From contig CM034127.1 in NCBI GenBank assembly GCA_019914995.1, forward strand, positions 12,622,269-12,686,268: DNA of 64,000 bases, written 5' to 3'. Source of the DNA: Acanthochlamys bracteata (taxonomy: Eukaryota > Streptophyta > Magnoliopsida > Pandanales > Velloziaceae). Made by a program: the position numbers and the translations under genes. Positions within the stretch are counted from its first letter, which is position 1, and every line of letters starts with the position of its first letter. Positions 11,949-23,244 of the stretch are shown here, one piece after another. The notes under the pieces were generated by a model. That model was not told the origin of the DNA. It saw only the letters and a list, made by a program, of their open reading frames with translations, and did no database searches.

Positions 11949-12915
11949 GGCTACGGCATACGAGCAGGAAAGCCCAAGCTTTAACACCGTGTCCAGCTCT
12001 CTGCAACATACTTGGTCCCTAGCTTTTGGTCCTGTTGCCTCAATGATTGTTCCCTTCTTCCAGTTCATAAGCACCCAATTCACCAAGTTCTGCTCGCTCA
12101 CATGCCTGCTGTGTTGTATATAAAGTCATTTTGCATACAACAGTAAAGTACAAGACGTACACAGAAGTGTGTAGCTCAAACGGACCGAAAGCTTGATTCG
12201 GCTGGGCTCGGTTCGACGTATAGGCCCCCTAGCAGGCCAGACCTTAGCACAGCGTACCCAATGCCGCAGCCGGAGAAGGAGCTTGCCGCGGCCGAAGAAA
12301 ACGCAAATGGACGGCAACTGCTTGATAAGAGGAATCTAAATTGCAGGGGTGGCCCATCGAGGGAACGATCGCGTGACGGCGAGTTCGGCGAGGTTTCCGG
12401 CGAAGATTGCTGAGACGACTGCGGCGGCGCTAGCGAGAGATGCGAAGGCTGTGGAGAAGACCAGATCTGCGCGGGCGTGGTGACGGACAAGATCTCATCG
12501 TGCGAGCGAGCAGATCTGGCAATCACGAGGACGCGGATGCAAGTGCGAGAACCGGCGGAGCGGGTGCAAGCGCACGGTGCGGGAGTGCGGGCAACTGGGC
12601 CGCGTGTTTCTATTGGGTCAATTGTGATTAGTCAAGTAATTAGGATTTAATTGATCTGCGAAAGAAGCTGCCGGAAGGGCAGCCCCGTGGGCTACAGTGC
12701 AGCAGCCGAGGCAGAGAGATGCAGCGGCAGTGCCGAACGACATGTAAGAATTGTTGAAAGACAGTGAGCTAACTGTGTGGTAGGTTTACGGTCAATACCA
12801 CGGTTGTACAGCCTTGCTTGCAAGACTAAAGTCACCAAGCCTAGCATTCATACTACTGTCTAGTAAGACATTGCTGGCCTTCACATCTCTGTGAATGACA
12901 AACTGTTCCCAACAA
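11949..12915 (-). pseudogene. LecRK type B remnant, truncated and interrupted
   Basis: Two separated pieces match LecRK gene 2 on the minus strand. The piece at about 12774-12915 corresponds to the kinase catalytic loop and DFG region (gene 2 about 4505-4640). The piece at about 11949-12116 corresponds to the kinase C-lobe near the end (gene 2 about 4205-4375). About 130 bases that should lie between them are replaced by about 650 bases of unrelated sequence. The lectin domain, membrane helix and kinase N-lobe are absent. Frames are broken, so it cannot encode a kinase. Its position between gene 3 and gene 4 equals that of gene 2 relative to gene 1. Confidence 0.85.
12117..12773. other. Unrelated insert in LecRK remnant, G+C-rich core
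   Basis: This sequence breaks the LecRK remnant. Its core (about 12180-12620) is far richer in G+C than anything around it. One minus-strand frame gives an Ala/Ser/Val-rich stretch (for example FASLASAAAVVSAIFAGNLA) that looks protein-like but has no family I recognise. The left edge carries a small hairpin (TGTTGTAT...ATACAACA, 12112-12142). Possible origins are a gene fragment captured by a transposon or filler DNA from double-strand break repair. No clear terminal repeats or target duplication are seen. Confidence 0.55.
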
Positions 12916-15517
12916 CAGCCAGAAAGGTTCAGGGAGGGGAAAACAGAACACTAGTCTAAGAATTTTAGCTGCTCAATTTTACTCGAACCAGAACCTGTTG
13001 GATTGTAGAATGTATGTTCTCGCAAGGCAATCAGGTGGAGTTCCTTTTGGTTTTGGTAGTCATCATGGAAACGCAATGACAAGGAGGTGTTAGCAGTCCC
13101 CAGCAGGTATCCACGTCTTCATTTGCATAACATTTAGATGGATATTTATATTGTTATGAATAATTTAGCGATTAGACTACAGGAAAGCATTTAGTAATTA
13201 GAATACAGGAGAACATGATATTATATGCTCTACAAATAAGTAAATTGCGTAGTTATTCTATTATTATTATTATGGAAGTGACTATATGTCATGATTCTTT
13301 GTTTGATGAATGGACATGATTTGAAATGTGGAGGAGCCATTATCAAAAAGAAAAAAAATCAACCAGCCAATAGACGGCTAATCTTTGACATAGAAGTCTT
13401 TCTCCTTAATTTTCCCTTCTTTCTTGTCTGGATGAAATTTGTGATCACGTTCTTTGACCTGGTCCTTGTGAGACAAATTCAATTGCCTTTGTGGAGTTGG
13501 TTGTCAGATGGGTTGATATTTGGTCTTGGTTTGTCTCATTACAGATGAGGAGATACTGATTTGTGATTCTCCTGACGCCAGGATTGCATGTACCTTCAAA
13601 GTTACTTGCGAGACGAAATTTGTGGAACTTTAATTGACCGGCTCTGCATGATATGGCTTGTATTTCGTGTTGCTTCATTTATTTTGAGATCTTGATGTAT
13701 GAAAGATATGGACTTTGTGTAGGGGTGGCAAAATCGATCCGAAAAGGTCGAATTCGGATCAAGCTTTAATCAGGTTTGGGTCGATTTTGGATCGACCCGA
13801 AAATGACCAGAAAAATTTAAACGGATTCGGGTCGAATTCGGATTAACCCGAAAATGATCCGTATAATTATTTATATAGTATATATTATTTAATAATTAAA
13901 AAAAAAGCAAAAAATTTGAATTAATTTGTATATATATATATTTTTAATTTATCTTAATTTTAACTAATTTTTATTTAATTTATAAATTTGTCAAAATTAA
14001 TATTTTTTCTTTTTAAATATATCATAATTAATAATTTTGATATATTATTATTAAAAATTAATATTTATAATTTTTATTTAATAATTTAATTATTAAATGG
14101 GTCGATTCGAGTTTGATTCGATTATAAATAAGTTGTTTTAGGGTTGACAATTTTGACCCGATTATTATACGGGTCGATCCGGAACCGACCTATGAATCCA
14201 TATTGCCACTCCTAATTTTGTGTATCTGATGATGCTGATACTTTTCAGCAATTTCAAGAAAATATGTTCGTTAAGTTCATACACATGCTGCAACGAAACC
14301 TAAAATCTAAAACTATTGATTTAGACTTTCGGTTAGACTAGGCATTCACTGTATGGGCCGGAAATTCAAAAGGAATCCTCATTTCTAAAGTTAGTTTTAT
14401 AGTGCTGTATTTTCAATAATTAGTATCAAAGCAAACAATTTGATTAGAATCTTAAGAGACCGGTGCACTAGGTGCCTTTTAATTTGAGCTGTTTAAGAGA
14501 GTGTAATTTTTAAGGTTTTGTGCTATGAGTGGTGAAGCAAAATAAATTAGGCTTTTAAGATTCTTGATGAGCTCAATTTTCGAAGGTGACTCACCCGTCA
14601 CCAATGAAGAGGAGATTATTAGGTAGAAGAATAATTTGGATTAGTTCCATATAAAATAACACAAGATAAGAACAAGATTCGTATAATAGAAAATTTATAT
14701 GCATATTGATTTAAGTTTTGGGTTATAGTAAGCTTTCTACTACGGGCTTTGAAATAGAATGTTTTTTTAGGGTGTGTTTCTAGTTGAGCTTTTCTGGATG
14801 ATGCATCTTCCAAACAAAAGTTACAATGATGTCTTTCTAGTGTGGGTTTGAGAATGATTATGAAAAGCAAAATTTATGAAATAGTAACTATTTTTATTCA
14901 ATTTCAAAGAATAAGTTATAATTTTTTATTTCAAAAAATAAAAATAATTAATAATAAAATGTTACGATATAAAATTTTTTATAATTTTCCTAAATTTTTA
15001 AATAAATTTTATAAAATATTTTATTAAAATATAAAATTAAAAATTAAAAAATACTTTTCTCGAAAAAGTAATATCATACTCATCCTGAGACCCTTTAAGA
15101 AAACACATCTGGTACAAGAAAGTTTTGTTCTCCTGCAATAAAGAACCAGGGATCACCGTACTGATTTTTGCAGTTTTTTTCTGGTCAAAATAACTGATAA
15201 GCAGTCTAGCTGCAGGCAAATACTTGTTCATCAGCTTCACAGTTTATGCCTCCATGTGGAGTTGCAGCTGTTGAGCTTCTTAGTTTGTGGTTCAGTGGAA
15301 CTTAATATCATCAAGTATTTAAGCAAACAGGTCATTAGGAAAAGCTCCGTACTAATACATGTCTTAGGAGAACGCCTGAAAAATCTGTTGTCCTTCCAAA
15401 CATCCGCATCCAATCACCGTATAGAATGTGCACAGCTCCGTAATGAAAAATAAAAATCAAGTACAACCATTTGCAAAGGAAGTTTTAAGAGGTAAAGCTT
15501 AAGTGTGCATCATTTTC
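12916..15517. other. Intergenic upstream of the LecRK remnant
   Basis: No gene is seen. About 13130-13720 is homologous to the region upstream of LecRK gene 2. A hAT-like element sits at 13720-14214. A decayed Tourist-like copy lies at about 14840-15085, and unassigned sequence fills the rest up to the 3' end of gene 4. Confidence 0.6.
13720..14214. mobile_element. hAT-like non-autonomous element, copy 1
   Basis: This 495-bp element has 12-bp ends TAGGGGTGGCAA and TTGCCACTCCTA, inverted with one mismatch. An 8-bp flanking duplication, ACTTTGTG/ATTTTGTG, has one mismatch. The duplicated but uninterrupted site survives at about 6890-6905 (GACTTTGTGTACCTGATG), which confirms the borders. The G+C-containing subterminal parts carry GATCGACCCG-type motifs around an AT-rich core. 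There is no transposase. Confidence 0.8.
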
Positions 15518-17503
15518 TCAGCAGTCGGCAATATTTGAAACTTGGTTGCCTGATGTACATGAGGGGTAGGACATTACATAGTCGCAAAATCCATTTCGTG
15601 ATATGCCATTGAAATTGTTAGCAACCACATTACCCGATGGCAGATCAGGAAGAAGACCGACTCCATCCAGGAATTGCACAACCTGCCTCATGCTTGGCCT
15701 GGCTGACGGTACTGGGTGTGAGCATAATAGCCCTAGCTTTAATACCATCTCCAACTCCTCTTGAACAAACTTGGCTCCCAGTTTTCGATCCCTAGTTTCG
15801 ATGATCCTTCCCAATCTCCAGTTACTAAACACCCAATCCACCAAATTCTCCTCGTTGGAAATATTAGTTGGCTCTATTGGCCTTCGCCCACATGCAACTT
15901 CAAGAAGGAAAACACCAAATGAAAATACATCAGTGCAGGTAGTGGCTTTTCCATTCTTAGTGAGCTCTGGGGCAATATAGCCGATGGTTCCAACAACATG
16001 AGTGGTCTTAGGATCAGTTCCATGATTATACAGTCTTGCAAGACCAAAGTCACTCAGTCTTGCATTCATATTACAGTCCAGCAAGACGTTGCTAGCCTTC
16101 ACATCTCTATGAACAATAATTTGGTCACAATCTTCGTGCAAATAAAGCAACCCAGAAGCCACTCCCTTTATAATTTGAAATCTTTCCTCCCAACTGAGAT
16201 TCTTTCTTTCCTCGAATATAAATTTGTCAAGGCTACCATTGGGAATATAATCATAGACCAAGATGAGCTCTCCACTTCGTCGACAATATCCAAGAAGTTG
16301 CACCAGGTTCTTGTGTCGGAGCTTACTAAGAGCAGCAATCTCTGCTACAAATTGGCGTACTCCCTCTTTACGGCAATAGGACACTCTCTTCACTGCAACT
16401 TCAAGCTTAGCTGACGGAAGAGTCCCCCTATAAACCCTGCCAAAGCCTCCAACTCCAAGAAGGTTTCCATCTGTGAAACCCTTAGTTGCTTGATACAAGT
16501 CCTTGTATGAGAACCTTTGGGGACAAAAATCCAGCTCCCAATCTTCTAATATCTCTGAAAGCCTCTCCCTCCTTACCAAGAAGTATCTAGTGCCAGCAAG
16601 AAATGTTGACAGAAGCACCAACACACAGAATGGTAGCCATACAGTCAGGAATATGTTTTTTTTCTTAGATGTTTGAATTCTTGGGACTGCAGGAAGGCTA
16701 GATAGATCCAGACCTTGCGCTTTGCCATGCATTTTAAAGCTCCAACCCAAGATGTAATGACTGGAATAGGTTTTATATGTACTGGAAGAAAAGCCCACAT
16801 ACATCGGATCCAATATTATGCTGGAAAGGTCTAAAGTTGTCGACAGAAGTGGTACCAATGGTTTGGGCATATTCAGAGGAAATAGTGTTACATTGAGTTG
16901 CGTACTTTTGCCATCATACTCTATCCAAACTTGCATTGGATCACCACTGATGAGGGTTAGATTCTTGAATCCTCCATCAGAATCGGATATGTATCCAGCG
17001 GTAATGGATTTGTTGGATCTCACACCATTGATATCGATACCAACATGGTTTGCATTAATATCCCCAATGTCAGGCTGGATAGCAGTATCAAACTCAATGG
17101 CAAGTATATGATTAGCAGAATTTCCATTATTAGTTGAATTGAAGAGCCCAAAGAACTGATTGGAAAATGCACTCGAGAAGTCTTTGGAAGGGGAGAGAAA
17201 GAAGGTGAATCCACTAGTGCCTAATGTAGGATACTTGGGGACGATTACAAAGACAAAAGTTGTAGTGAAGGAGACAGTATCACCGAGAGGAGTTTGTTTG
17301 AAGTGAAGTGGAAGTGGATAGAACGCATGGCCCTTCTCATGTGCAGTCTTATTGTTTAGGATCAAGAGGCCGCTAGGCATGATCTTGGCAGAACCATCTA
17401 TGCTCAAATTTGCACCTCGAAATCCGTTAAAGATGAAAGAATCATTATTGCATGAAGTGAGCTTTATGAGGATGAATAGCAAAATAAGAGCTTTGAGGAG
17501 CAT
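15518..17503 (-). CDS. LecRK: L-type lectin receptor-like kinase, type B (gene 4)
   Basis: This is an intronless 661-residue receptor kinase. Seen: signal peptide MLLKALILLFILIKLTSC, legume-lectin domain with AIEFDT...NANHVGID, membrane helix (LPFCVLVLLSTFLAG), and kinase motifs [27 protein letters not shown] and [26 protein letters not shown] longer open frame reaches 17566, but it starts with GTG and adds 21 polar residues ahead of the hydrophobic signal. The ATG at 17503 is therefore the likely start. Type B features (KTT in the activation segment, KRV at the catalytic lysine) group it with gene 2. It is an RD kinase, expected at the plasma membrane with the lectin domain outside. Confidence 0.94.
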   Translation of the reverse strand: MLLKALILLFILIKLTSCNNDSFIFNGFRGANLSIDGSAKIMPSGLLILNNKTAHEKGHAFYPLPLHFKQTPLGDTVSFTTTFVFVIVPKYPTLGTSGFTFFLSPSKDFSSAFSNQFFGLFNSTNNGNSANHILAIEFDTAIQPDIGDINANHVGIDINGVRSNKSITAGYISDSDGGFKNLTLISGDPMQVWIEYDGKSTQLNVTLFPLNMPKPLVPLLSTTLDLSSIILDPMYVGFSSSTYKTYSSHYILGWSFKMHGKAQGLDLSSLPAVPRIQTSKKKNIFLTVWLPFCVLVLLSTFLAGTRYFLVRRERLSEILEDWELDFCPQRFSYKDLYQATKGFTDGNLLGVGGFGRVYRGTLPSAKLEVAVKRVSYCRKEGVRQFVAEIAALSKLRHKNLVQLLGYCRRSGELILVYDYIPNGSLDKFIFEERKNLSWEERFQIIKGVASGLLYLHEDCDQIIVHRDVKASNVLLDCNMNARLSDFGLARLYNHGTDPKTTHVVGTIGYIAPELTKNGKATTCTDVFSFGVFLLEVACGRRPIEPTNISNEENLVDWVFSNWRLGRIIETRDRKLGAKFVQEELEMVLKLGLLCSHPVPSARPSMRQVVQFLDGVGLLPDLPSGNVVANNFNGISRNGFCDYVMSYPSCTSGNQVSNIADC

Positions 17504-19700
17504 ACTTTTAGAAACTCGCCTGACAGAGCTACGGTCATTGTTTGCAGGAATGTAGATATAATTCACTAAATCCTCCCAGACATTTCGTTCTCAGCATGCA
17601 TAGCACGGCGAAGACCCCTATTGCTGTCCACATAGTCACAATGGACAAGTCTTCGTACATGAGTGACTGCAAGCTCCGAACATATGGGCATAGAAAATGG
17701 AAAACTCATGAAAAAAGATTGTGCAAATATTTTTTGTCTTGGCAATTACTACTTTTCAAATGATATCGACCAATCGAAATGTAGATGATATAGATGAAAT
17801 AACATCAATTTTCACGAGTCCTTGTTGCTTTAATTAGTATCGGAAAAGGCAAACGACGTGAAGTGACTGGTTCATGACCAGCAAATAAAAATATCAAGAT
17901 ATTATCGTTGGGTAGAGAGAAACCAGCCATACAATTATAATGTTTTCATATCTCCAATGGGATTTGAACCAGAATTTCTCATCATCACCGGAAACAAGGT
18001 TCTTTCAGGGCAGATTTCGATAAATTAGTTTTTGTCCATTTCTAATAGTATAACTAGTTGGCCGCCATGAGACTGACTGCATCTGTGAAGTGTGGTAGTA
18101 GTACACAGTTGATCAGTTCAAGTTTGAAATGTAAACAATCAGTTGATGTAATTGGGTCTGCGGACTGCTTCCAAAATTACACGAGAATGAATAGCTAATT
18201 GAGATCACTACATTTTTCTGCGATCATAGATGCAAACGGACGATCTACGCAACAATTAGAAGTTCGCCACACAAAAAGAAACCGATGGTAAAGTTACCTA
18301 GAGAAGACGAAAGGTTAGATGGATATCTGGACAAGCTATATGATCAAGTCATGTCTGTAATACGTACCTAATGAAACTTGGTAGAATGCTAATGAACTTT
18401 AGGGTGCTTCTGATTCTATTTATCAGGCGCCTGGCGAACGCTCACGATATCTCATGTTGTTAAGATTGACATGCCTACCTTGGCCCAGTACTATTAAGTA
18501 GACTGCAAGAGCAGCAACTACGTATAAGAATCATCTCATTCAACTGGGCCTGCATAACTTATCAAGATCATCCAGGGAAATAACTTGGAACATAACACTT
18601 CATCTTTCCTAGTATGCTAAATTTAAAATAGCTTTGTAAACGAGACCAGTGAATTGAATAAATATCTAACATAACCTACAGAAGGTGATAGCTCAAAAGA
18701 ATTATGTAGACTATTTAAATAAGCATATGCCATTTCAGTATATGTACCTAATCAGAACTTGCTGCATATGAATCATACAGTAAACCTTGTGCCTTCTCTT
18801 TTAATTTTATCCAAAGTTCTCATGCTATCTTTGATACAGTATTGATTAACAGCAAGACAGCATCAATCCGCATACTTTGTTTACAAAACTAACGCTTTGA
18901 TGGCAAATGTAGAGGAAAACAGCGCTTCAATTGGAGATCAGCAAATTACAACCACTAAACATAGTAGAGAAGTAAAGACCTTCCTTAAGCCGTCATTGAA
19001 TCTCATATGGCAAACTAAAAAATCTTGCAGTCAATGGATAACTTTAATAGGTCCAGTCCAGAAGCAAATTCCATAACCTGCTTCAGAAGGAACTAACAAA
19101 TTTCACTTTTATAGACTTGGTCAAAGATTCTTTTTTTAATGAATTTCAAATTATTACAAACACAGAACATTTCATATTTGGGCATGAAATTCTACTAGGT
19201 TTTGCCAAGTCTTGATAGGTACATGAGCAATGAAGATGTGACCTGGGATTTTAAACAATTACATAAAACATAACGAAGAAAACTATGTGCCAAACCATTT
19301 GCTAATGTTAACTAAAGACGTTGCTGTTTATAGGTGGAGATACAGTCCAGATTAATAAATGGAGATCCATAGTTAAACAAGCACTACTGTCTAATTTAAG
19401 TATTCTTTAGCATACAGCTGTAGCATGGTTAACTTCTGCCTGTTATTTCACGTTGTTGCGTGCGGGAACGGGTCAGGGAGAGGAAGAAGTAATGAGGGCA
19501 GAAATGAGAAAATAAGTCTGCAAACACACTGCTGCGTATGACTTATTTCTCCCCTTCTCTCCCTCATTCTCTTTCTCTCCTAAATAGTAAGTCTTAAACC
19601 AAACACAAAATCAAGTAGAATTGTTTTTCCTTCTCTCCTTTTCTCCTTATACCTCCTCCATCCAAACACAGCCTAAGAATGAAATACGTGTAACAAATAA

Positions 19701-19972
19701 GGGGGCATTTAGAATTGCTTATGAGATAGAGCTTTTGTAAAATAGAAGGTATTTTTATCTTTTTTAAAAAACAAGCTATATTTTTTTTATTTCAAAAAAA
19801 ATAATAAAAATATGTAATAAAAAAATCTCACTTCGTAGAATTTTTTTACACTTTTTAAATTTTTAAATAAATTTTTTATATATTTATAAAATATATATTA
19901 AAAAACGTGAAATAAAGAAAAGTTGAAAAAAATTGATAAGCAGTTTATGAAATGCACTGCCAAACGGAACCT
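19701..19972. mobile_element. Tourist-like MITE, first of a tandem pair
   Basis: The left end reads GGGGGCATTTAGAATTGC and the right end contains CCAAACGGAACC. TAA flanks it at 19698-19700 and 19973-19975. The AT-rich interior is close to that of the adjacent copy. Confidence 0.75.
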
Positions 19973-19975
19973 TAA

Positions 19976-20235
19976 GGGGGCGTTTGGGATTGCTTATGAA
20001 ATGGAGTTTTTATGAAATGAAAGGTATTTTTATCCTTTTTAAAAAACGAACTCTATTTTTTTTACTTCTAAAAAAATAATAAAAATATGCAATAAAAAGA
20101 TCTCACTCTGTAGAATTTTTCTACACTTTCTAAATTTTTAAATAAATTTTTTATATATTTATAAAATATATATTAAAAAACGTGAAATGAAGAATTGAAA
20201 AATTGAGTTGGAGGAAAGCAAAGCTAAACACCCCC
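19976..20235. mobile_element. Tourist-like MITE, second of a tandem pair
   Basis: The ends GGGGGCGTTTGG and CTAAACACCCCC form an inverted pair. TAA flanks it at 19973-19975 and 20236-20238. The left TAA is shared with the preceding copy, so one element inserted at the border of the other. No coding capacity. Confidence 0.8.
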
Positions 20236-20824
20236 TAAGTCTAAGGAGAAACCATGTCTCTGTTAGATATGGCAAAATCAAGAGCATAGAGTCTAACCAT
20301 AAAGTTTTCTTCTTCTTAAATGTAAGTAGACTTATAGATGGCGTGTTCTGGAAGATACGCAAGCTTCTTCCATTGACTGGGTCAAAGTCTAGCAACTACA
20401 TGTATAGTCAACATTAAATAGAGGAATAATGCTATGAGGTCCAAATGTGAGTTGGTTGAGGTAGGCAAGAAGGGATCTTCCTTCCTAAAAAAAAACAGAT
20501 TTACTGCAACCTAGGACATACAAAGACAGACAGGAAGAAATTAGAAACAAAGAACGAAAAATTAAAATAGCATAACCTGTGCAGCATACTATACATTCTC
20601 TCATTGGTTAAAAGAAAGAACACCTCATTCCAATCAACTAGAATATAAAGGACTACTTAGAGTTGTTAGCGAGAATAGTCAAATCACAAATTAAAGAGCT
20701 CACCGTGATTAGACTGAGTTGAGGCTTGTCTTAGTTAGGTACAAAGAACTCTTCTCAACCTGATAGAACAAATTTTGCAAAAATTGTTTGCACCTTTTAT
20801 TTTCTCCTGTCTTACTAATACTTA

Positions 20825-21074
20825 GGGATCATTTAGAATTTCTTAAAATAAAGTGATTTTCTAAAGAATAATTTTAGTAAGCTTTTTAAAAATATATTTT
20901 TTCTTAGCTTAAAAATAATAAAAGTAATACATATAAAGATTCTATAATTTATAATTTATCTATACTTTCCAAAACAAATTTAGAAAAACTAAGATACAAT
21001 GGAAAATTTCTGGAAAAATAAAAAATTGAAAAAAATAATTAAAAAGTACTTGAAATGCACAGTCAAATACCCCC
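20825..21074. mobile_element. Tourist-like MITE near LecRK gene 5 promoter
   Basis: The left end is GGGATCATTTAGAATTTC, the right end CAAATACCCCC followed by TAA. The interior matches the other copies. The left flank is TTA rather than TAA, so the target duplication is not clean. Confidence 0.6.
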
Positions 21075-21267
21075 TAATAATTGATGGCACCTTGTAGAAA
21101 TACTTAGTCTCAACATGGACAAATAAACTAATGACATGAAAGCAACAGAATTGGACCAGAACCAAAAATGAGAAAAACACTCGCAGAAGAAAGCAGACCA
21201 TATTTACTTTCTTTAGCAACAGAAGTTTCATACCAGGTTGACGGTTAGGCTCCAGCAGGTAGATCCC

Positions 21268-23244
21268 ATGTTTGCAGGAGCATTTGTACTGGTACTCTTC
21301 CTCAAGCTCACAACCGTACTTGGAGTTGAGTTCACCTTCAATGGTTTCAAGCAGGAAAATCTCAGTCTAACAGGCATCGCAAACATTTCACCAGGTGGTA
21401 TGCTGGAGCTCACAAACGCCACTCAGCAGACCAAAGGCCAGGCCTTCTACCCCATCCCTATCCATTTCAAGCCACCTTCACCACTTAGCATTAGCAACTT
21501 CTCCTTCTCAACTACTTTCGTGTTTGCAATTGTCTCAGACTACTCAGACACTAGTAGCTTTGGCCTCACCTTCGCCATATCTCCCGTGCTACACCCTCCT
21601 GGTGAACTTAGCAACTACCTGGGCCTCTTCAATCTCACAAACAACGGAAACTCATCTAACCACATAGTTGCAGTGGAATTTGACACCATCCAGAATCCCG
21701 AGTTCAATGACATTGATGACAACCATGTAGGAATAGATGTCAATAGCTTGATTTCACAAAATGCTCATACTGCTGGTTATTACACCAGTGATGGAGGATT
21801 AAAAAACTTGAGTCTTATCAGCGGCGATCCCATGCAAGTCTGGGTAGAGTATGACGCCTCAACTATGCAACTAAATGTTACTTTGGCACCTACCAACACC
21901 ACCAAACCAAAAACCCCTCTTTTGTCTTCCGTCATCAACCTTCCCAATGTTCTTGTGGATCCTTTGTATGTTGGCTTCACCGCATCCGAGGGTAATATCC
22001 TTACCCGCCATTACATTCTTGGTTGGAGCTTCAAGATTAATGGAGATGCTCCAGCTTTAAACATTGAAAGTCTTCCTCCAATACCTCGAGCAATTATCAG
22101 AAACAAATCAAAGGCTCTGCTTCTGTGGTTACCAATTTCCATATCAGTGTTATTGTTTATATCAGTCATGGCCACTGGATACATAATTATAAGGAAGAAG
22201 AAGTTTGCAGAGTTGCATGAGGATTGGGAAAAAGAATATGGCCCTCACCGGTTCAAGTACAAGGATCTCTACGTGGCTTCCGATGGCTTCAACTATAGAA
22301 GGCTTCTTGGAACTGGAGGCTTTGGCAGTGTGTACAGAGGCGTTCTACCAAAGTCCAAAACTGAAGTCGCAGTCAAGAGAGTGTCACATGAATCCAGGCA
22401 AGGGATAAAGGAATTTGTGGCAGAGGTCGTAAGCATTGGTCAGCTCAGGCATCGCAATCTTGTCCAGCTGCTTGGCTACTGTCGTCGTAAAGGAGAGCTC
22501 TTGCTTGTCTACGAGTTCATGCCCAATGGCAGCCTGGACAAGTACTTATTTGACGATATCAAGTTTCTATTGAGTTGGGAACAGAGGTTTCAAATCATCA
22601 AAGGCATTGCATCTTGCCTTGTATATTTGCATGAAGACTGGGAGAAGGTCGTAATCCATAGAGACATTAAGGCCAGCAATGTGTTGTTGGACAGTAAGTT
22701 CAACGCAAGGCTTGGAGACTTCGGGCTTGCTAGATTGTATGATCATGGAAAGGATCCGCACACTACCCATGTGGTAGGAACAATGGGGTACCTTGCTCCA
22801 GAGCTTGCAAGGAAAGGGAAAGCAACAACAAGTACCGATGTGTTTTCTTTTGGAGTCTTCCTTCTCGAAGTAGCCTGTGGAAGGAGGCCAATAGAGCCAA
22901 CAGCAGAAGATGAACCAACCTTGCTTGATTGGGTGTTAGCAAAGTGGCAAAAAGGTGGAATTCTTGAAGCAATTGACCCAAGATTGGACGGTTTTTATGT
23001 GGCTGAAGAAATGGAACTTATCCTAAAGCTGGGATTGCTCTGCTGCCATCCCTTAGATTCCAACAGACCAAGCATGAGGCAAGTGTTGCAGTTCTTGGAT
23101 AGAGATGCTCCGCTTCCTGAGATTTCCCCAGCTTACTTGAACGCAGACATCGTAGCATGGCTTGAAGATGAAGGGTTTGACAATTATATGATATCATATC
23201 CCTCATCAGTAGCCACTGAATCGGTGTTCTTAAGTGGTCGTTGA
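21268..23244 (+). CDS. LecRK: L-type lectin receptor-like kinase, type A (gene 5)
   Basis: This is an intronless 658-residue receptor kinase and the only LecRK on the plus strand. Seen: signal peptide MFAGAFVLVLFLKLTTVLG, legume-lectin domain with AVEFDT...DDNHVGIDVNS, membrane helix (LLLWLPISISVLLFISVMA), and a kinase domain with [27 protein letters not shown] and [25 protein letters not shown]. The tail ends in LSGR. The open frame extends ten codons upstream to a TTG, but the first ATG is at 21268 and directly precedes the hydrophobic stretch. It groups with type A genes 1 and 3 in lectin domain and C-terminus. Its inverted orientation marks the distal end of the array. Confidence 0.95.
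   Translation: MFAGAFVLVLFLKLTTVLGVEFTFNGFKQENLSLTGIANISPGGMLELTNATQQTKGQAFYPIPIHFKPPSPLSISNFSFSTTFVFAIVSDYSDTSSFGLTFAISPVLHPPGELSNYLGLFNLTNNGNSSNHIVAVEFDTIQNPEFNDIDDNHVGIDVNSLISQNAHTAGYYTSDGGLKNLSLISGDPMQVWVEYDASTMQLNVTLAPTNTTKPKTPLLSSVINLPNVLVDPLYVGFTASEGNILTRHYILGWSFKINGDAPALNIESLPPIPRAIIRNKSKALLLWLPISISVLLFISVMATGYIIIRKKKFAELHEDWEKEYGPHRFKYKDLYVASDGFNYRRLLGTGGFGSVYRGVLPKSKTEVAVKRVSHESRQGIKEFVAEVVSIGQLRHRNLVQLLGYCRRKGELLLVYEFMPNGSLDKYLFDDIKFLLSWEQRFQIIKGIASCLVYLHEDWEKVVIHRDIKASNVLLDSKFNARLGDFGLARLYDHGKDPHTTHVVGTMGYLAPELARKGKATTSTDVFSFGVFLLEVACGRRPIEPTAEDEPTLLDWVLAKWQKGGILEAIDPRLDGFYVAEEMELILKLGLLCCHPLDSNRPSMRQVLQFLDRDAPLPEISPAYLNADIVAWLEDEGFDNYMISYPSSVATESVFLSGR

Larger units (their letters stand above)
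17504..21267. other. Intergenic between divergent LecRK genes 4 and 5
   Basis: Genes 4 and 5 are transcribed away from each other, so both promoters lie here. No gene is seen in 17.5-19.69 kb. Tourist-like elements lie at 19701-19972, 19976-20235 and 20825-21074. The last ends about 190 bases before the gene 5 ATG. Confidence 0.6.

Noticed and set aside
17504-17566. Upstream extension of LecRK gene 4 by 21 codons
   Set aside because: It begins with GTG and puts polar residues ahead of a clear signal peptide. The ATG at 17503 fits better.
17950-17985. tRNA T-arm-like GGGATTTGAACC
   Set aside because: No acceptor stem or D-arm can be built around it, and the box B match is imperfect.
21238-21267. 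Upstream extension of LecRK gene 5 by ten codons
   Set aside because: The first codon is TTG. The ATG at 21268 is the first valid start and opens the signal peptide.
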